Program-made: the position numbers and the translations under genes | Notes under the pieces: model-generated | Database searches by the model: none | What the model was told of the DNA's origin: nothing | Seen by the model: the letters and a program-made list of their open reading frames with translations, nothing else | Part shown: positions 1-9,435 of the stretch, piece by piece | Position numbering within the stretch: the stretch's first letter is position 1 | How the letters are laid out: each line of letters starts with the position of its first letter | Assembly (NCBI GenBank): GCA_036704825.1 | Contig: JAUBSN010000025.1 | Coordinates: 1-64,000, forward strand | From: Microcoleus sp036704825 | GTDB taxonomy: Bacteria > Cyanobacteriota > Cyanobacteriia > Cyanobacteriales > Microcoleaceae | Direction of reading: 5' to 3' | Length of the DNA: 64,000 bases

Positions 1-70
1 TTACTTCCTCAAGCTTTATATTCCTGTCTCACCCTGATTTCTATTTTTCCTCTGCCTAAAGTGACACAAG

Positions 71-643
71 AGGGTTAAGGATGCGGTGACGATCGGACAC
101 TCTACTGGCGGTGGCGAAGTGGCGCGGTTTATTGGGCGGCACGGAACATCAAGGGTTGCCAAGGCAGTGCTAATGGGCGCAGTGCCGCCGATCATGCTCA
201 AGACGGAGGCGAATCCGGGCGGGCTGCCTATTGAGGTCTTTGACGGCTTTCGGGCGGCGTTTTTGGCTGACCGATCGCAGTTCTTCCTCGATGTGGCCAG
301 CGGCCCGTTTTTCGGGTTCAATCGACCCGGTGCCAAAGTCTCCCAAGGCCTGATCCAGTCGTGGTGGATGCAGGGGATGATGGCTGGTCATAAGAACGCT
401 TATGACTGCATTAAGGCGTTTTCGGAAACAGATTTCACCGAAGATTTGAAGAAGTTCGACGTACCAACGCTGATTATTCATGGCGATGACGATCAGATCG
501 TGCCCATTGGCGCTTCTGCCCTGTTGTCTGCGAAGCTGGTCAAGAATTCGATTTTGAAGATATATCCCGGCGGAACGCATAGCCTGGGCGACACGAGCAA
601 GGAACAGGTCAACGCCGACCTGCTGGAATTCCTCAAGTCCTGA
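71..643 (+). pseudogene. 5'-truncated alpha/beta hydrolase (non-heme chloroperoxidase-like)
   Basis: The reading frame opens directly on the nucleophile elbow GHSTGG (catalytic Ser codon at 101-103) of the non-heme chloroperoxidase/arylesterase branch of alpha/beta hydrolases. It continues to the acid region (GDDDQIVP) and the catalytic His (GGTHSLGD) before a normal stop. Family members are about 270 residues and carry some 90 residues before the elbow, including the HG oxyanion motif. Here those are absent. In-frame similarity (VKDAV before the elbow) begins at about 74, and an in-frame TGA lies at 62-64. A GTG at 86 could start a 185-residue product, but it would lack the first beta strands, so I read this as a remnant whose 5' part was lost by deletion or recombination. 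There is no clear ribosome-binding site. The window edge is only 70 bases away, but the frame is closed before it. Confidence 0.7.
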
Positions 644-759
644 CGCGGAGGCGCGGATGTAATACCTCACAGTTAAAGATCCGAACGGGTGCATTCTCTT
701 AGGTTCGCAACCGTTTCGGATAGCTTGTTCAAACTCAACAACCACAATATTTTATAACC

Positions 760-1509
760 ATGAAAAAACTAGAAGGAAAAATCGCCGTCGTCACGGGTGC
801 GTCTAAAGGTATTGGTGCCGAGATCGCCAAACATCTGGCAGCCGAAGGTGCAGCAGTTGTCGTTAACTATTCATCAAGCAAAGAAGGGGCCGATCGCGTG
901 GTCGATGAAATTACTAGCGCAGGCGGTAAGGCGATCGCAGTACAAGCAAATGTTGCTAAAAAAGCAGAGATCGAACATCTTTTTTCAGAGACGCAGAAAG
1001 CTTTCGGCAAGCTAGATATCTTGGTCAACAATGCTGGAATTTATGAATTTTCCCCACTGGAAAACATCACGGAAGAACACTTCCACAAGCAATTTGACCT
1101 CAATGTGCTGGGATTGATCCTCACTTCACAACAAGGCGTAAAGCAGTTCGGGCCAGAGGGCGGCAGCATTATCAATATCAGTTCGATCGTCAGCACTCTC
1201 GCACCCGCGAACGGCTCAGTCTATAATGCTACCAAAGCAGCGGTCGATGCCATCACAAAGTCTCTCGCCAAAGAACTCGGTTCACGCCAGATCCGTGTCA
1301 ATTCTATCAATCCTGGTATGGTGGAAACGGAAGGTACGCAGGCAGCGGGAATTGCTGAGAGCGAAGGTCGCAAACAGGCTGAAGCGCACACTCCGCTGGG
1401 TCGAATCGGACAGCCGCAGGACATTGCACCTGCCGTTGTTTTCCTCGCGTCCTCTGATTCAGGATGGATTACTGGCGAAACGCTGTACATCTCGGGTGGG
1501 CTTCGCTAG
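760..1509 (+). CDS. SDR family NAD(P)-dependent oxidoreductase
   Basis: This is a 249-residue classical short-chain dehydrogenase/reductase with every hallmark visible. The Rossmann glycine motif TGASKGIG is at residues 12-19, NNAG at 90-93, the structural Asn is N115, and the catalytic Ser142, Tyr155 and Lys159 sit in the YNATK context. The C-terminal SGG ends the fold. The sequence resembles the 3-oxoacyl-ACP reductase/glucose 1-dehydrogenase-like subgroup, so it should reduce a carbonyl or oxidise an alcohol with NADP(H) in the cytosol; N36 after strand 2 hints at NADP rather than NAD. The substrate cannot be told from sequence. It lies 116 bp after the hydrolase remnant on the same strand, and such hydrolase/SDR pairs are common. 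The ATG at 760 has only a weak upstream purine stretch. Confidence 0.9.
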   Translation: MKKLEGKIAVVTGASKGIGAEIAKHLAAEGAAVVVNYSSSKEGADRVVDEITSAGGKAIAVQANVAKKAEIEHLFSETQKAFGKLDILVNNAGIYEFSPLENITEEHFHKQFDLNVLGLILTSQQGVKQFGPEGGSIINISSIVSTLAPANGSVYNATKAAVDAITKSLAKELGSRQIRVNSINPGMVETEGTQAAGIAESEGRKQAEAHTPLGRIGQPQDIAPAVVFLASSDSGWITGETLYISGGLR

Positions 1510-1785
1510 CTTTGACAACGTTGCATTTTTCTCTATACGAAGTACAGCGCTTTCGCTAAAGCATCCTAACCGCAGTCGGCACCATTCCATGCAAGACATT
1601 GCGGATTTGGCAATAATTTAGCTATTTCAAAAGCAAATTCCTACGTAAAAAAATCATTACTTTTGAGCAATGCCAAATGAGGATGTGATAACTCAATCCA
1701 AACCCTATCTCAACGAGTAGAGAGTTTTGAACTTGGAGTTTGAGAGTGTTATGAAAGTAAACTATCCCCAAGGAGTTTAGCGCTA

Positions 1786-3132
1786 ATGGAAACAGCAGAT
1801 GTCATTGTCATAGGGAGCGGTCAAGGCGGCATTCCACTGGCGACTGATTTTGCCAGTCAGGGGCGCAAGGTTGTCTTGTTTGAGCGGGATGCTTTAGGCG
1901 GTAGTTGCATCAACTATGGCTGCACTCCGTCCAAAGCGTTCTTAGCAGCGGCTCATGCAGCAGGGCGGGCACGCCAAGCCAAAAAGTTAGGCATCCATGC
2001 GGAGGTTGAAGTGGATTTTCCCGCTGTTATGGAGCGAGTTAGGGGAATCCGCAGCGACTTTAATCAGGGGATTCGCAAGCGCTTGGAGACTGCGGGTGTC
2101 ACCGTCATTTGTGCTGAAGCTTCTTTTGTGGGTGAACGAACGGTCAAAGGTGGGGATGTCACCGTTCAGGCTCCTCTAGTAATTATTAACACGGGTACGT
2201 CATCGCTGATTCCTGACATTCCTGGTCTGGGAGGAACTCCTTATCTGACCAACCGCAATTTCTTTGACTTGAGCACCAAACCCGCTCGTTTATTGGCGAT
2301 CGGAGGCGGCTATATTGGCTTGGAATTAGGGCAGGGATTGGCGCGTTTGGGCAGTCAGACTCACTTAATTGTGCGAGGCGATCGCCTTTTGGATCGAGAA
2401 GAAGCTGATGTCAGCGAGGTCTTAGCAGAAGCCTTTAAGCAAGATGAAATTCAGCTCCATTTTGGGGTGAATGTAAATCAGGTTGCCTATGAGAATAATG
2501 TATTTAATCTGACGCTGAGCAATGGCGCACAACTTCAGGGAGAAGCTTTGCTGGTTGCGATCGGACGAAAACCCAATACAGGTGCATTAAATGCGGCCGC
2601 TAGCGGAATTGAATTAGATGATAAAGGCTTTGTCAAAATTGATGACCAGTTTCACACCACCTGTGCTGGTGTCTATGCGATCGGGGATGCTGCCAAACAA
2701 CCTGCTTTTACTCATGTTTCGTGGGAGGACTATCGCCGCTTAAAAGCTATTTTGGGTGGAGAAAACCGGACGCGAGGCGATCGCGTTCTTGGCTATGCGG
2801 TATACACAGAACCCCAGGTGGGGCGAGTGGGGATGACGTTAGAACAGGCTCAGAAACAAGGCATCAACGCGCGGGCGGTTACGTTACCTATGAGCCAAAT
2901 TGCGCGTGCGATCGAGTGGGGGCATGACCTCGGATTTTATCGCATGGTAATCGACAGCGACACAGACAAAATCCTGGGAGCAACCCTAGTGGGGTACGAA
3001 ACTGCTGAACTGGTTCATGTGTTTTTATCGCTGATGGAAGCGGGAGCAAATTGGCAGTTGTTAGAGCGATCTGTTCACATCCATCCCACCTATGGTGAAG
3101 CTTTACCCAGTCTGGCACGGTTGCTGCTTTGA
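1786..3132 (+). CDS. FAD-dependent disulfide oxidoreductase, mercuric reductase/dihydrolipoamide dehydrogenase-like
   Basis: This is a 448-residue class I pyridine nucleotide-disulfide oxidoreductase. The N-terminal FAD-binding motif GSGQGG is at residues 10-15, the redox-active pair is C41 and C46 in a GGSCINYGC context, the second dinucleotide motif is GGGYIGLELG, the second FAD motif is YAIGDAA, and a dimerisation domain ends in HPTYGE, whose His-Glu pair completes the active site of the neighbouring subunit. It lacks the N-terminal heavy-metal domain and the C-terminal vicinal Cys pair of true MerA, so mercuric reduction is unlikely. A generic NAD(P)H-linked disulfide reductase role is safer. 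The start is supported by AAGGAG about 11 bases upstream of the ATG. It is probably transcribed on its own, with 276 bp of unrecognised sequence (1510-1785) before it. Confidence 0.88.
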   Translation: METADVIVIGSGQGGIPLATDFASQGRKVVLFERDALGGSCINYGCTPSKAFLAAAHAAGRARQAKKLGIHAEVEVDFPAVMERVRGIRSDFNQGIRKRLETAGVTVICAEASFVGERTVKGGDVTVQAPLVIINTGTSSLIPDIPGLGGTPYLTNRNFFDLSTKPARLLAIGGGYIGLELGQGLARLGSQTHLIVRGDRLLDREEADVSEVLAEAFKQDEIQLHFGVNVNQVAYENNVFNLTLSNGAQLQGEALLVAIGRKPNTGALNAAASGIELDDKGFVKIDDQFHTTCAGVYAIGDAAKQPAFTHVSWEDYRRLKAILGGENRTRGDRVLGYAVYTEPQVGRVGMTLEQAQKQGINARAVTLPMSQIARAIEWGHDLGFYRMVIDSDTDKILGATLVGYETAELVHVFLSLMEAGANWQLLERSVHIHPTYGEALPSLARLLL

Positions 3133-3377
3133 GATAATATGCCTGGGTGTCCGAATATATGAAGAGGTTTTATCCCACACTCGGCACTTCAAAATAAAGA
3201 AAACCCCGATAGAGAATTCTTTTCGGCTAGCGAACAGAAGGTTTATTCCTGAATTAAAATTGAGCGTCAGCTTCAGTTTATAGCAGGGCGGTTTTATTCT
3301 GGGGTGAGTTCGCATAAAGTAAAAGCGATCGCCCTTGATGATAAAATCTCAAGCAACCGCGCTCATAACAAATATAT

Positions 3378-4310
3378 GTGCTAACTTTAATCACCTTCCT
3401 CAAACAAGTCAATGACCCACGCCAGAACTCTGGAAAAAGACACCCTTTATGGCTGATATTACTCTTGGTCATTTTGGGTATGATGTTCGGTCATCTTGGC
3501 TATAGATACATCGCAGCCTTTGCTTCATCTCACCCCAAATTAATTGTTAACTTTTTTAAATTACCGAGCGCTCGCATGCCCTCTTATTCGACAATGAGAC
3601 GGGTAATGATGTTGCTGTATACCTCAAATTTCATCGAGGTATTTAATCAGTGGGGTCGCAGCTTAACCCCTGTCAATTTAGGTACTGATTGGGTATCAAT
3701 AGATGGTAAATGTCTCAGGCATTACCTGTGTTAACCCTGACAAAAATTCTCACCCATTTTGTGTCAACGGTGTCTTGATTCAGTCAAACGAGTAGCTTGG
3801 TACTTGGGTAACAAAAAATTGCTCGCAAAAAAACTTCAGCAATCAAGTGCGTACAAGAACTGGTAAAGACAGAGAAAACTAGCGGTAGAGTATTTACCTT
3901 GGATGCTTGACACGGCGCCAAAAACAGACAACTACTCTCATAACTCAATCAAAAAATGATTGTACTATCGCCCTCAAAGGCAATCAAAAAAAACTGTTAA
4001 AAGCTGCCTGAAAAATTAGCAAAAAGCGCCCTGCTATCACGGAGAATCAAACAGTAGATATCAGCCACGGTCGTCAGATAGTAAGAAAGGTATCCGTATT
4101 TAATATTGAGTCGATAAATTCCGATGAATTTAACTCAGAAGATTGGGGCAATATTAGGAGCTTAGTTAAAGTAGAAAGAAATGGAACTCGCCGCCCTTAA
4201 AGATTACGAGCATCTCGCTGGTTAGTTGAAAATCAATTACATTGGGTAAAGTATGTAATTTTTTGAGAAGATATGTGGCCGAGACACAATTATAAAGCCG
4301 TCACTAAGGA
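3378..4310 (+). pseudogene. ISAs1-family transposase remnant
   Basis: The first 118 codons, from a GTG at 3378, match the N-terminal transposase-associated domain (VNDPRQNSGKRHPL) and run to the DDE start motif IDGKCLR before stopping at 3734. The remainder survives only as frame-shifted pieces: RVFTLDA then a stop where the family has DALH (about 3890), the KNDCTIALKGNQKKLLKAA segment (about 3950-4010), VDISHGRQ (about 4060), and the C-terminal VENQLHWVKYVIF followed by a stop (about 4225-4265). The order of blocks is that of a full ISAs1/H-repeat transposase. With several stops and frameshifts it cannot make an active enzyme. Confidence 0.8.
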
Positions 4311-4314
4311 ATGA

Positions 4315-4425
4315 GAATTAAATAACTTCCACTCTTGAAAGTGGGATGGGCGTCCCGCCCGTCCAAAAAAGACGGGCGGGACGCCCATCCCACAATAACA
4401 ATTAAAATTGTAAGTTATTTAATTC
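4315..4425. repeat. Nested palindromic element (MITE/REP-like)
   Basis: There is a perfect 23-bp inverted repeat (4341-4363 with 4371-4393, loop CAAAAAA) whose arms contain GGGCGTCCCGCCCGTC. It lies inside an outer perfect 14-bp inverted repeat (GAATTAAATAACTT at 4315-4328, complement at 4412-4425). A related single arm, GGCGGGACGCCCGTGCCAC, lies at 55914-55932. The element interrupts the region where the IS transposase C-terminus should end. No target duplication is evident. Confidence 0.75.
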
Positions 4426-4711
4426 GCAATCATAACTTATCAATTTTAAGTACGATAGCCGTCAAATTTTACCTAGTTTTAGGCTTGTTCTCAGTAAAAA
4501 CAGCACAACCATAGTTGGGTTATAACTTATCCAAGCTGATACTTATCAGCAGTTAACACAGTATTCGAGCGGTTTATTGTCGCTCTAATTTACAACATTT
4601 TATCAGTTAAACTGTTGCTCGGCAAGGCAGACGGTTAATTTTCATATTAAATATTAGCGAGTTTTGAGGGAGCGCAAAAATCTGTTTGCTCAACATCCCG
4701 GATGTCTCATT

Positions 4712-4740
4712 CTCAAATTTTAGCAGCGCTAAAATTTGAG
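4712..4740. terminator. Perfect 13-bp hairpin between IS remnant and glycosyltransferase 3' end
   Basis: CTCAAATTTTAGC (4712-4724) pairs with 4728-4740 across a 3-base loop. It lies 44 bp beyond the stop of the minus-strand glycosyltransferase and just inside the right end of the IS remnant. It could serve as a transcription terminator, but it is AT-rich without a clear T-run, and it may simply belong to the mobile element. Confidence 0.4.
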
Positions 4741-4783
4741 CATGAAACCGCCCTGCCCAAGGAGGGGACTGTTAACTATTAAC

Positions 4784-6445
4784 TTACTTTTTAGTTACCA
4801 AAATCCAATCGTCCGCTGTTTTGACAATCTCAGCATTCTGCAAACCTAAATGTTTTAAAACTGGTTTTTCTAACAGAAAATAAGGTTGAGGCAGAGTTTG
4901 CCATTTCTGTTTGAGCGTCGGCGCGTCGGCGACAATAACTTGGCGTTGACTGTAAAAATTCAGCGATGGACGGCCCAAGCGGTGAGAAGTAAATACTTGT
5001 TGGCCGGTCGGAGTTCCCGTGCGGACAATTTCGGCGATCGGCTTAACCGGATAATCCTCTGCCAGTTCCCAAACCCAGTTATCTGAAGCCACAAATACCA
5101 ACAGCGTCAGGTAAGTTCCCCAAATTAAAACTAATATAAACTGCCGGTCTTTGCGGTGCAGCAATACGGCCGCCATTGTCATTGTCAAACCTACAAACAT
5201 CAGCATTAACTGCAAATCTCGCTGGGGAGGCACAATGTATTTCCCAATTTGCACTAAGCCACTGAAGTAAATGCAGCCGACAACACCAACTACAGCCAGC
5301 ACTGCCAAAATCGCGGGATGAGGCAACAAAGAAATAGCATCAAAACGTTCTTCTGCTTCCTCTTTGACTGGTTCTGGTGGCAGCCACAATTGCTCCCAAA
5401 CTTCAGCGAGATAACTGCCAACGGCAAGAGCAAAAGCTGGATAAATTGGCAACACATACCACGGCAATTTAGTAGTCATCACAGAAATAGCCAGCAGATA
5501 TACTCCAGTCCAAACCAATACTAATTTTGGCCCTGGAAAACTGCGATTTTCCCAACTCAAACGCAGCCCTTGCAGCCAAAATAACTGCCACGGCCAAGCT
5601 AATTTTAAAATTTCTAAAAGATAATACCAGGGCGGGCCTTTGTGACTGCTAACAGGTTCCGAAATGCGCCGGAAAGATTCGTTAATTAAATTAGCGTGGA
5701 TGAAATATTGGCCGTAGTGCAGCCATTGGGCAAAATACCAAGCGGCTACTGGCAATGTTCCGATCGCGAATCCGCCCCAAAGATACCCAGAAGTGAGGAG
5801 TCGCGGGGTATCCCAAACCAAAAAAATACAGCCCATCCCAGCCAGCAGCAGCCCCAACATCACGCCCTTAGTCAGGCAAATGAGTCCGAACCCAATCCCC
5901 GCGCCCAAAGCGTAGCGCAAGTCGCGGCGCGATCGCAGCAAACACCACATCGCCACCAGCAAAAAACACAAAACCGCCCCATCCAACATCGCCAAACGTC
6001 CGTGCCGCACCACCGGTAACAGCGTCAGATAAACGAGGGCAGAAAAAATGGCGATCGACCGTCTGGGAAACAACTCCCTGCCAATGGCGTAAAGCAAGGG
6101 CACTGAAGCGGCTGTCAGCATCGCCGGTACCAACCTCGCCGTCAATTCGCTGACACCGCCGACGGCAAAACACAGCCCGATCAGCCAGTGTACCAGCGGC
6201 GGTTTGTTGAAATAAGGCATTGAGTCGATCGTCGGATACAGCCAATTTAAGTTGCCGCGCCAAATTTCGCGACTTACTTGCGCTGCAATGCCTTCATCCC
6301 AATCCCGCAAAGCCGCGCCGCCCAGATTCAGCCCGAAAATCAGCACTGCAGCCAACAGAAAAGCCAGCATCCACACTTTGTCTGTAAAGCTGTCATTCCA
6401 GCGATTTTTCAGTTTGCGGCCCGGGAATGGAAAGATTTCTGACAT
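4784..6445 (-). CDS. GT39/ArnT-like membrane glycosyltransferase
   Basis: This 553-residue polytopic membrane protein belongs to the dolichyl-phosphate-mannose protein mannosyltransferase/ArnT superfamily (GT-C fold). After a first membrane helix (about residues 25-45) comes the periplasmic loop with the acidic signature RDWDEG (D50-E51), then YFNKPPLVHWL (K81-P82-P83), both diagnostic. About ten further hydrophobic helices follow, and a soluble C-terminal tail of about 100 residues. Such enzymes move a sugar from a polyprenyl-phosphate carrier onto lipid, protein or glycan on the periplasmic face. The acceptor is unknown. The gene stands alone, divergent from the plus-strand gene at 6520, so the 74-bp interval probably holds both promoters. 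It starts at the ATG ending at 6445 without a strong ribosome-binding site. Confidence 0.88.
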   Translation of the reverse strand: MSEIFPFPGRKLKNRWNDSFTDKVWMLAFLLAAVLIFGLNLGGAALRDWDEGIAAQVSREIWRGNLNWLYPTIDSMPYFNKPPLVHWLIGLCFAVGGVSELTARLVPAMLTAASVPLLYAIGRELFPRRSIAIFSALVYLTLLPVVRHGRLAMLDGAVLCFLLVAMWCLLRSRRDLRYALGAGIGFGLICLTKGVMLGLLLAGMGCIFLVWDTPRLLTSGYLWGGFAIGTLPVAAWYFAQWLHYGQYFIHANLINESFRRISEPVSSHKGPPWYYLLEILKLAWPWQLFWLQGLRLSWENRSFPGPKLVLVWTGVYLLAISVMTTKLPWYVLPIYPAFALAVGSYLAEVWEQLWLPPEPVKEEAEERFDAISLLPHPAILAVLAVVGVVGCIYFSGLVQIGKYIVPPQRDLQLMLMFVGLTMTMAAVLLHRKDRQFILVLIWGTYLTLLVFVASDNWVWELAEDYPVKPIAEIVRTGTPTGQQVFTSHRLGRPSLNFYSQRQVIVADAPTLKQKWQTLPQPYFLLEKPVLKHLGLQNAEIVKTADDWILVTKK

Positions 6446-6519
6446 AAGTTAAGAGAGTTTTGAGCGTCCCAAACTGAGGGTAAACTTAGACAGCAGCTAT
6501 TTGCGACTAGGAAAATACC

Positions 6520-8007
6520 ATGAACTTGCCTGTAATTATAGATATTATCATTGGCTTAGTCTTTATCTACCTGACTTTAAGCTTGCTAGCTTCGGAAATT
6601 CAGGAACTGATTGCTACTGTTTGGCAGTGGCGGGCGGAACATTTAAAGAAGTCGATCGAAGTGCTAATTTCTGGAGGCAGCGAAGGCGCGAAAGATCCCC
6701 TGCAATTTAAGCGAGTCGGACAGTTGGCCCATGCGATTTACGCCAATCCGATTATCAAGGATTTAAATCAGGGAGCGAAAGGCCTTTTATCAGAGGGATT
6801 TCGCTCTGTTACGCACCGCATGGGGGATTTGTACCACGGAGTTACGGGTACTAAAAATGTTTTCGGCAATAAATCCAGCGGGCCTTCTTATATTCCAGCA
6901 GAGTGTTTTTCTGCTAGCCTTTTGGAGACTTTAAAGGTTTCTAGTTTGCTCAGCTCTATCTCTAAAACTAGATTGGAAAAATTTAAAGATTTACAATTAG
7001 CACAAATTCACCATATTGGAGAAAATCTGAGTTTGCCGGATGCTACTAAACCGATTATTGAGCAAGAATTTAGGTGGCTGACTGCGGAGTTCAATCGAGT
7101 TGTTGAAGATTATCAAAACAATTTAGCAAGTTTGAACAACAGCTTAGATCGGATGTCGGAAAAGCTAGGATTTTATATTAAAGATTCTCAGGTTTATCTA
7201 CCAGAAACAGAGCTAGCAGGGAGAGAATTTCAGAGGCAGATGGCATTTGTCAAGGCTCGTTTTGACAGCAAAATTGAGCGGGTGGCGCTGCTGGGGCAAC
7301 TGCAACCGAGTTTCAGCAATCTGTTAAATAGTGTTAAAAAAAGTCAAGATACGGTAGCAGAAATTATGGAGATCAAAGAGGAGAGTCCGATTTATCAACA
7401 AATTCAAGAAACCTTGGACAGTATGCCAGAATCTTTGAAACGCAGCCTTTATATTTTAGCGCAGCGCGCTGAAAAAAGTGGCGGAGATACTCAAGAGCAG
7501 TTGCAGCGGTTTCAGAAAGAAATTGAAATTTGGTTTGACCAATCGATGGAGCGGGCTTCTGGCGTGTACAAGCGGAATGCCAAAGGGGTGGCGATTTTGC
7601 TCGGAACTGCGATCGCAGTCGCTGCTAATGCTGATAGCATTCATATTATTAATCGGTTGTCGAAGGATTCGATGTTGCGATCGACTGTTAATTTGTACGC
7701 TGAGCAGTTGGTGGAAAACAATGCTAAGACTAAATCAAATAATTTAACCAGTCTGGCAAAAGTTCAACAGGATGTCGATCGAGCTTTGGATCGGGTAGCT
7801 TTGCCTTTTGGATGGAGCGAACAGAACAGCTTAGAACGAGATAAGCAGGGGAATTTATTGTGGTCGGCTTTGATTGCAAGATTGTTTGGTTGGATATTGA
7901 GCGGTGTAGCTATTTCTATGGGGGCTGCTTTTTGGTTTGAAGCGCTCAACAAGATTATTAATATTCGCAATGCAGGGAAAAAACCGCCATCTTCCACAGA
8001 ATCTTGA
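6520..8007 (+). CDS. Membrane-anchored protein of unknown function
   Basis: This is a 495-residue protein with a hydrophobic helix at the very N-terminus (about residues 4-25, IIDIIIGLVFIYLTLSLLA) and a second one near the C-terminus (about 445-475, around LFGWILSGVAISMGAAFWFEAL). A shorter hydrophobic stretch, GVAILLGTAIAVAANA, lies at about 355-370. The centre is long, helical and charged, with coiled-coil character. I recognise the layout from conserved cyanobacterial hypothetical proteins, but I know no function and see no catalytic motif. A role as a bilayer-anchored scaffold is only inference. It is divergent from the glycosyltransferase, with no same-strand partner nearby. Confidence 0.8.
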   Translation: MNLPVIIDIIIGLVFIYLTLSLLASEIQELIATVWQWRAEHLKKSIEVLISGGSEGAKDPLQFKRVGQLAHAIYANPIIKDLNQGAKGLLSEGFRSVTHRMGDLYHGVTGTKNVFGNKSSGPSYIPAECFSASLLETLKVSSLLSSISKTRLEKFKDLQLAQIHHIGENLSLPDATKPIIEQEFRWLTAEFNRVVEDYQNNLASLNNSLDRMSEKLGFYIKDSQVYLPETELAGREFQRQMAFVKARFDSKIERVALLGQLQPSFSNLLNSVKKSQDTVAEIMEIKEESPIYQQIQETLDSMPESLKRSLYILAQRAEKSGGDTQEQLQRFQKEIEIWFDQSMERASGVYKRNAKGVAILLGTAIAVAANADSIHIINRLSKDSMLRSTVNLYAEQLVENNAKTKSNNLTSLAKVQQDVDRALDRVALPFGWSEQNSLERDKQGNLLWSALIARLFGWILSGVAISMGAAFWFEALNKIINIRNAGKKPPSSTES

Positions 8008-8277
8008 GGGGTGCAGTTGCGAGGCCAATCAACTAACTGTCATACCCTTTTAGATTTTAGATTTTAGACGGGGGCATGACTGAAGACTATCGAGGTTTGA
8101 AGCACCGGCTTACAGTTGGATTCTTTTGTCAAAGTGGTATCACGGATAGGATACGAGATCGATCGGTAATTGCGCGTTTGCCGGAAGTAAGGGAAAACAC
8201 GCAGAATATAAATTCCGTGCGATCGCGGATGGCAGTGCAGCAGAAATAGGGGAAACTGATAGATAGGTTAAATCAGA

Positions 8278-8880
8278 ATGGGCGAAATAAACAAGGTCGC
8301 TGGCAGTTTCAGAAGCTCTGACTCCAAGGCTGTATCTACCGCTAAACTCACTTTTGGAGGACGGAATATGTTGACTTCTTTAAGGGAAACGACTCGCGCC
8401 TCGGAATACGCAAAATCCCCATCCAAAAGCTTTGTGTTCAAAGACTCCAGCATCAATGAAGGTGGATATTTTGTTTCCAGAATTTTGGCTGGGGAATCTG
8501 ACTGCATCGAGAAAATTACCTCTGCACTTCAAAAATCTGCCTCTATCCTTAGAGAGATTGACAAAGTTGGCTCGACTTGTGGCGACCGCTCGAACCAACT
8601 GCAATTAGGCTTTGTTATCCTCAGTTCAGATTACCTGGAACCATACAAAAGTCAATTGCCAAAATCGCATAGTTCTCTGACTCAAAACAGCGGATTTGGT
8701 TCGTGTTATCCCGATCGACGAGATAGCGATACACTCAGCAACGGCGGTGGGCGCGATCGACTGTTTGCTAATTAAGGAGAGTGATTTAATGGAGGGTGTG
8801 GAATCTACCGAGGGCGACTGGACCCGAATGCAATTGTAATTAGGGAGGCAGGCGCGATCGCAATCCACGATTCTATCTGA
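8278..8880 (+). pseudogene. Decayed DUF4347-domain paralogue
   Basis: The open frame 8278-8775 (165 codons) aligns in order with the DUF4347 domain of the two genes downstream: SKSFVFKDSS with LRSLVFIDSG, EKITSALQK with AQITSEMEK, NQLQLGFVILSSDYLEPYKSQL with GSLQLGNTALGSDNIEQYKSQL. The HIISHGSSG core and the YGCDVA motif are scrambled or lost. Past the stop, weak homology continues: VESTEGDW at about 8800 resembles the AAST..GGDWN part of the paralogues, and a GCGATCGCA-containing stretch at about 8855 resembles the start of their beta-helix. The beta-helix, linker and RTX parts are gone. I read it as a third, degenerating tandem copy. A short expressed product cannot be excluded. Confidence 0.65.
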
Positions 8881-8892
8881 CTCAACCTGCAA

Positions 8893-9083
8893 TCATATTA
8901 ATTCGCACTGAATAATTTGAATCGCGTTTGTAGTGAGGTGTGCAGTCCTCAAAGTGTCCGTACCAGCCCATAAGTCAATTGATTTCCAGCGATAGGTTCC
9001 ACTTAATATTAGACCGTTTTGACTGTTAGTAAATGCGACAAAACCTCCTGGTAATAAGTATTTGGGTGTATCGCCAACCTAGC
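8893..9083 (-). pseudogene. Possible C-terminal gene fragment, unidentified
   Basis: On the minus strand an open stretch of about 60 codons without a start codon reads protein-like (GDTPKYLLPGGFVAFTNSQ, then SGTYRWKSIDLWAGTDTL) and ends in TGA at 8893-8895. It opens after an in-frame stop and has no ribosome-binding site. The composition looks like a real soluble domain, but I do not recognise a family. It may be the tail of a lost gene in this decayed interval. Confidence 0.3.
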
Positions 9084-9303
9084 AGCTTCAAAGCATAGAG
9101 AAGTATTCAAAATCTACATAATTCAGTTTTCCCTTGGATGAAATACAGCTAGGGAAACTCTAGTGCATTGTGCCGATAAGTCAAATTTCACAATCAAATA
9201 AAAACTACTAAATATAAGAGGAGTTATTCGGGGGTGAATAACCTCCAGTATTTCCGCATCCTTCTACTCAGGCTACTATTAGCAAAATAAGGTCAAAAAA
9301 ATT

Positions 9304-9435
9304 GGGAGCATCTCAATGAAAGCAGCCCTCCGCTTGAAATTGGAGCTAGGAGTCAGGAGTCAGGAGGAAAGAGGAAAGAGGAAGAAAAGAAGGCAGGAGC
9401 CAGAATAAGTGTTTTTACAAATATGAGATGCTCCC
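9304..9435 (-). mobile_element. MITE-like element, copy 1 (132 bp)
   Basis: The ends are the perfect 12-bp inverted repeat GGGAGCATCTCA/TGAGATGCTCCC. The element is flanked by the 8-bp direct repeat AAAAAATT (9296-9303 and 9436-9443), as expected of target duplication. The interior carries the heptamer-like tract AGGAGTCAGGAGTCAGGAG and no coding capacity. It is in inverse orientation relative to the copies at 31998 and 47672. Confidence 0.85.

Larger units (their letters stand above)
3284..4755 (+). mobile_element. Decayed ISAs1-family insertion sequence
   Basis: A degenerate transposase is bracketed by near-identical inverted ends. CAGGGCGGTTTTAT begins at 3284, and the reverse complement of 4742-4755 reads CAGGGCGGTTTCAT (13 of 14). 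The enclosed 1.47 kb fits the usual length of ISAs1-family elements. No 8-10 bp target duplication is visible next to these ends (left flank TTTATAG, right flank CCCAAGG), so the boundaries are an inference from the inverted repeat. The element also holds a palindromic insertion (4315-4425) and a hairpin (4712-4740). Confidence 0.6.

Noticed and set aside
1510..1785. Possible small gene between the SDR and the flavoprotein
   Set aside because: The only open frame is an out-of-frame continuation across the SDR end without a start signal; no motif was seen.
1786..3132. Mercury resistance gene merA
   Set aside because: The core resembles MerA, but the N-terminal metal domain and C-terminal vicinal cysteines are absent, and there are no other mer genes.
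3271..4765. Target-site duplication of the ISAs1-type remnant
   Set aside because: The bases outside the two inverted ends do not match; the duplication has decayed or the ends are misplaced.
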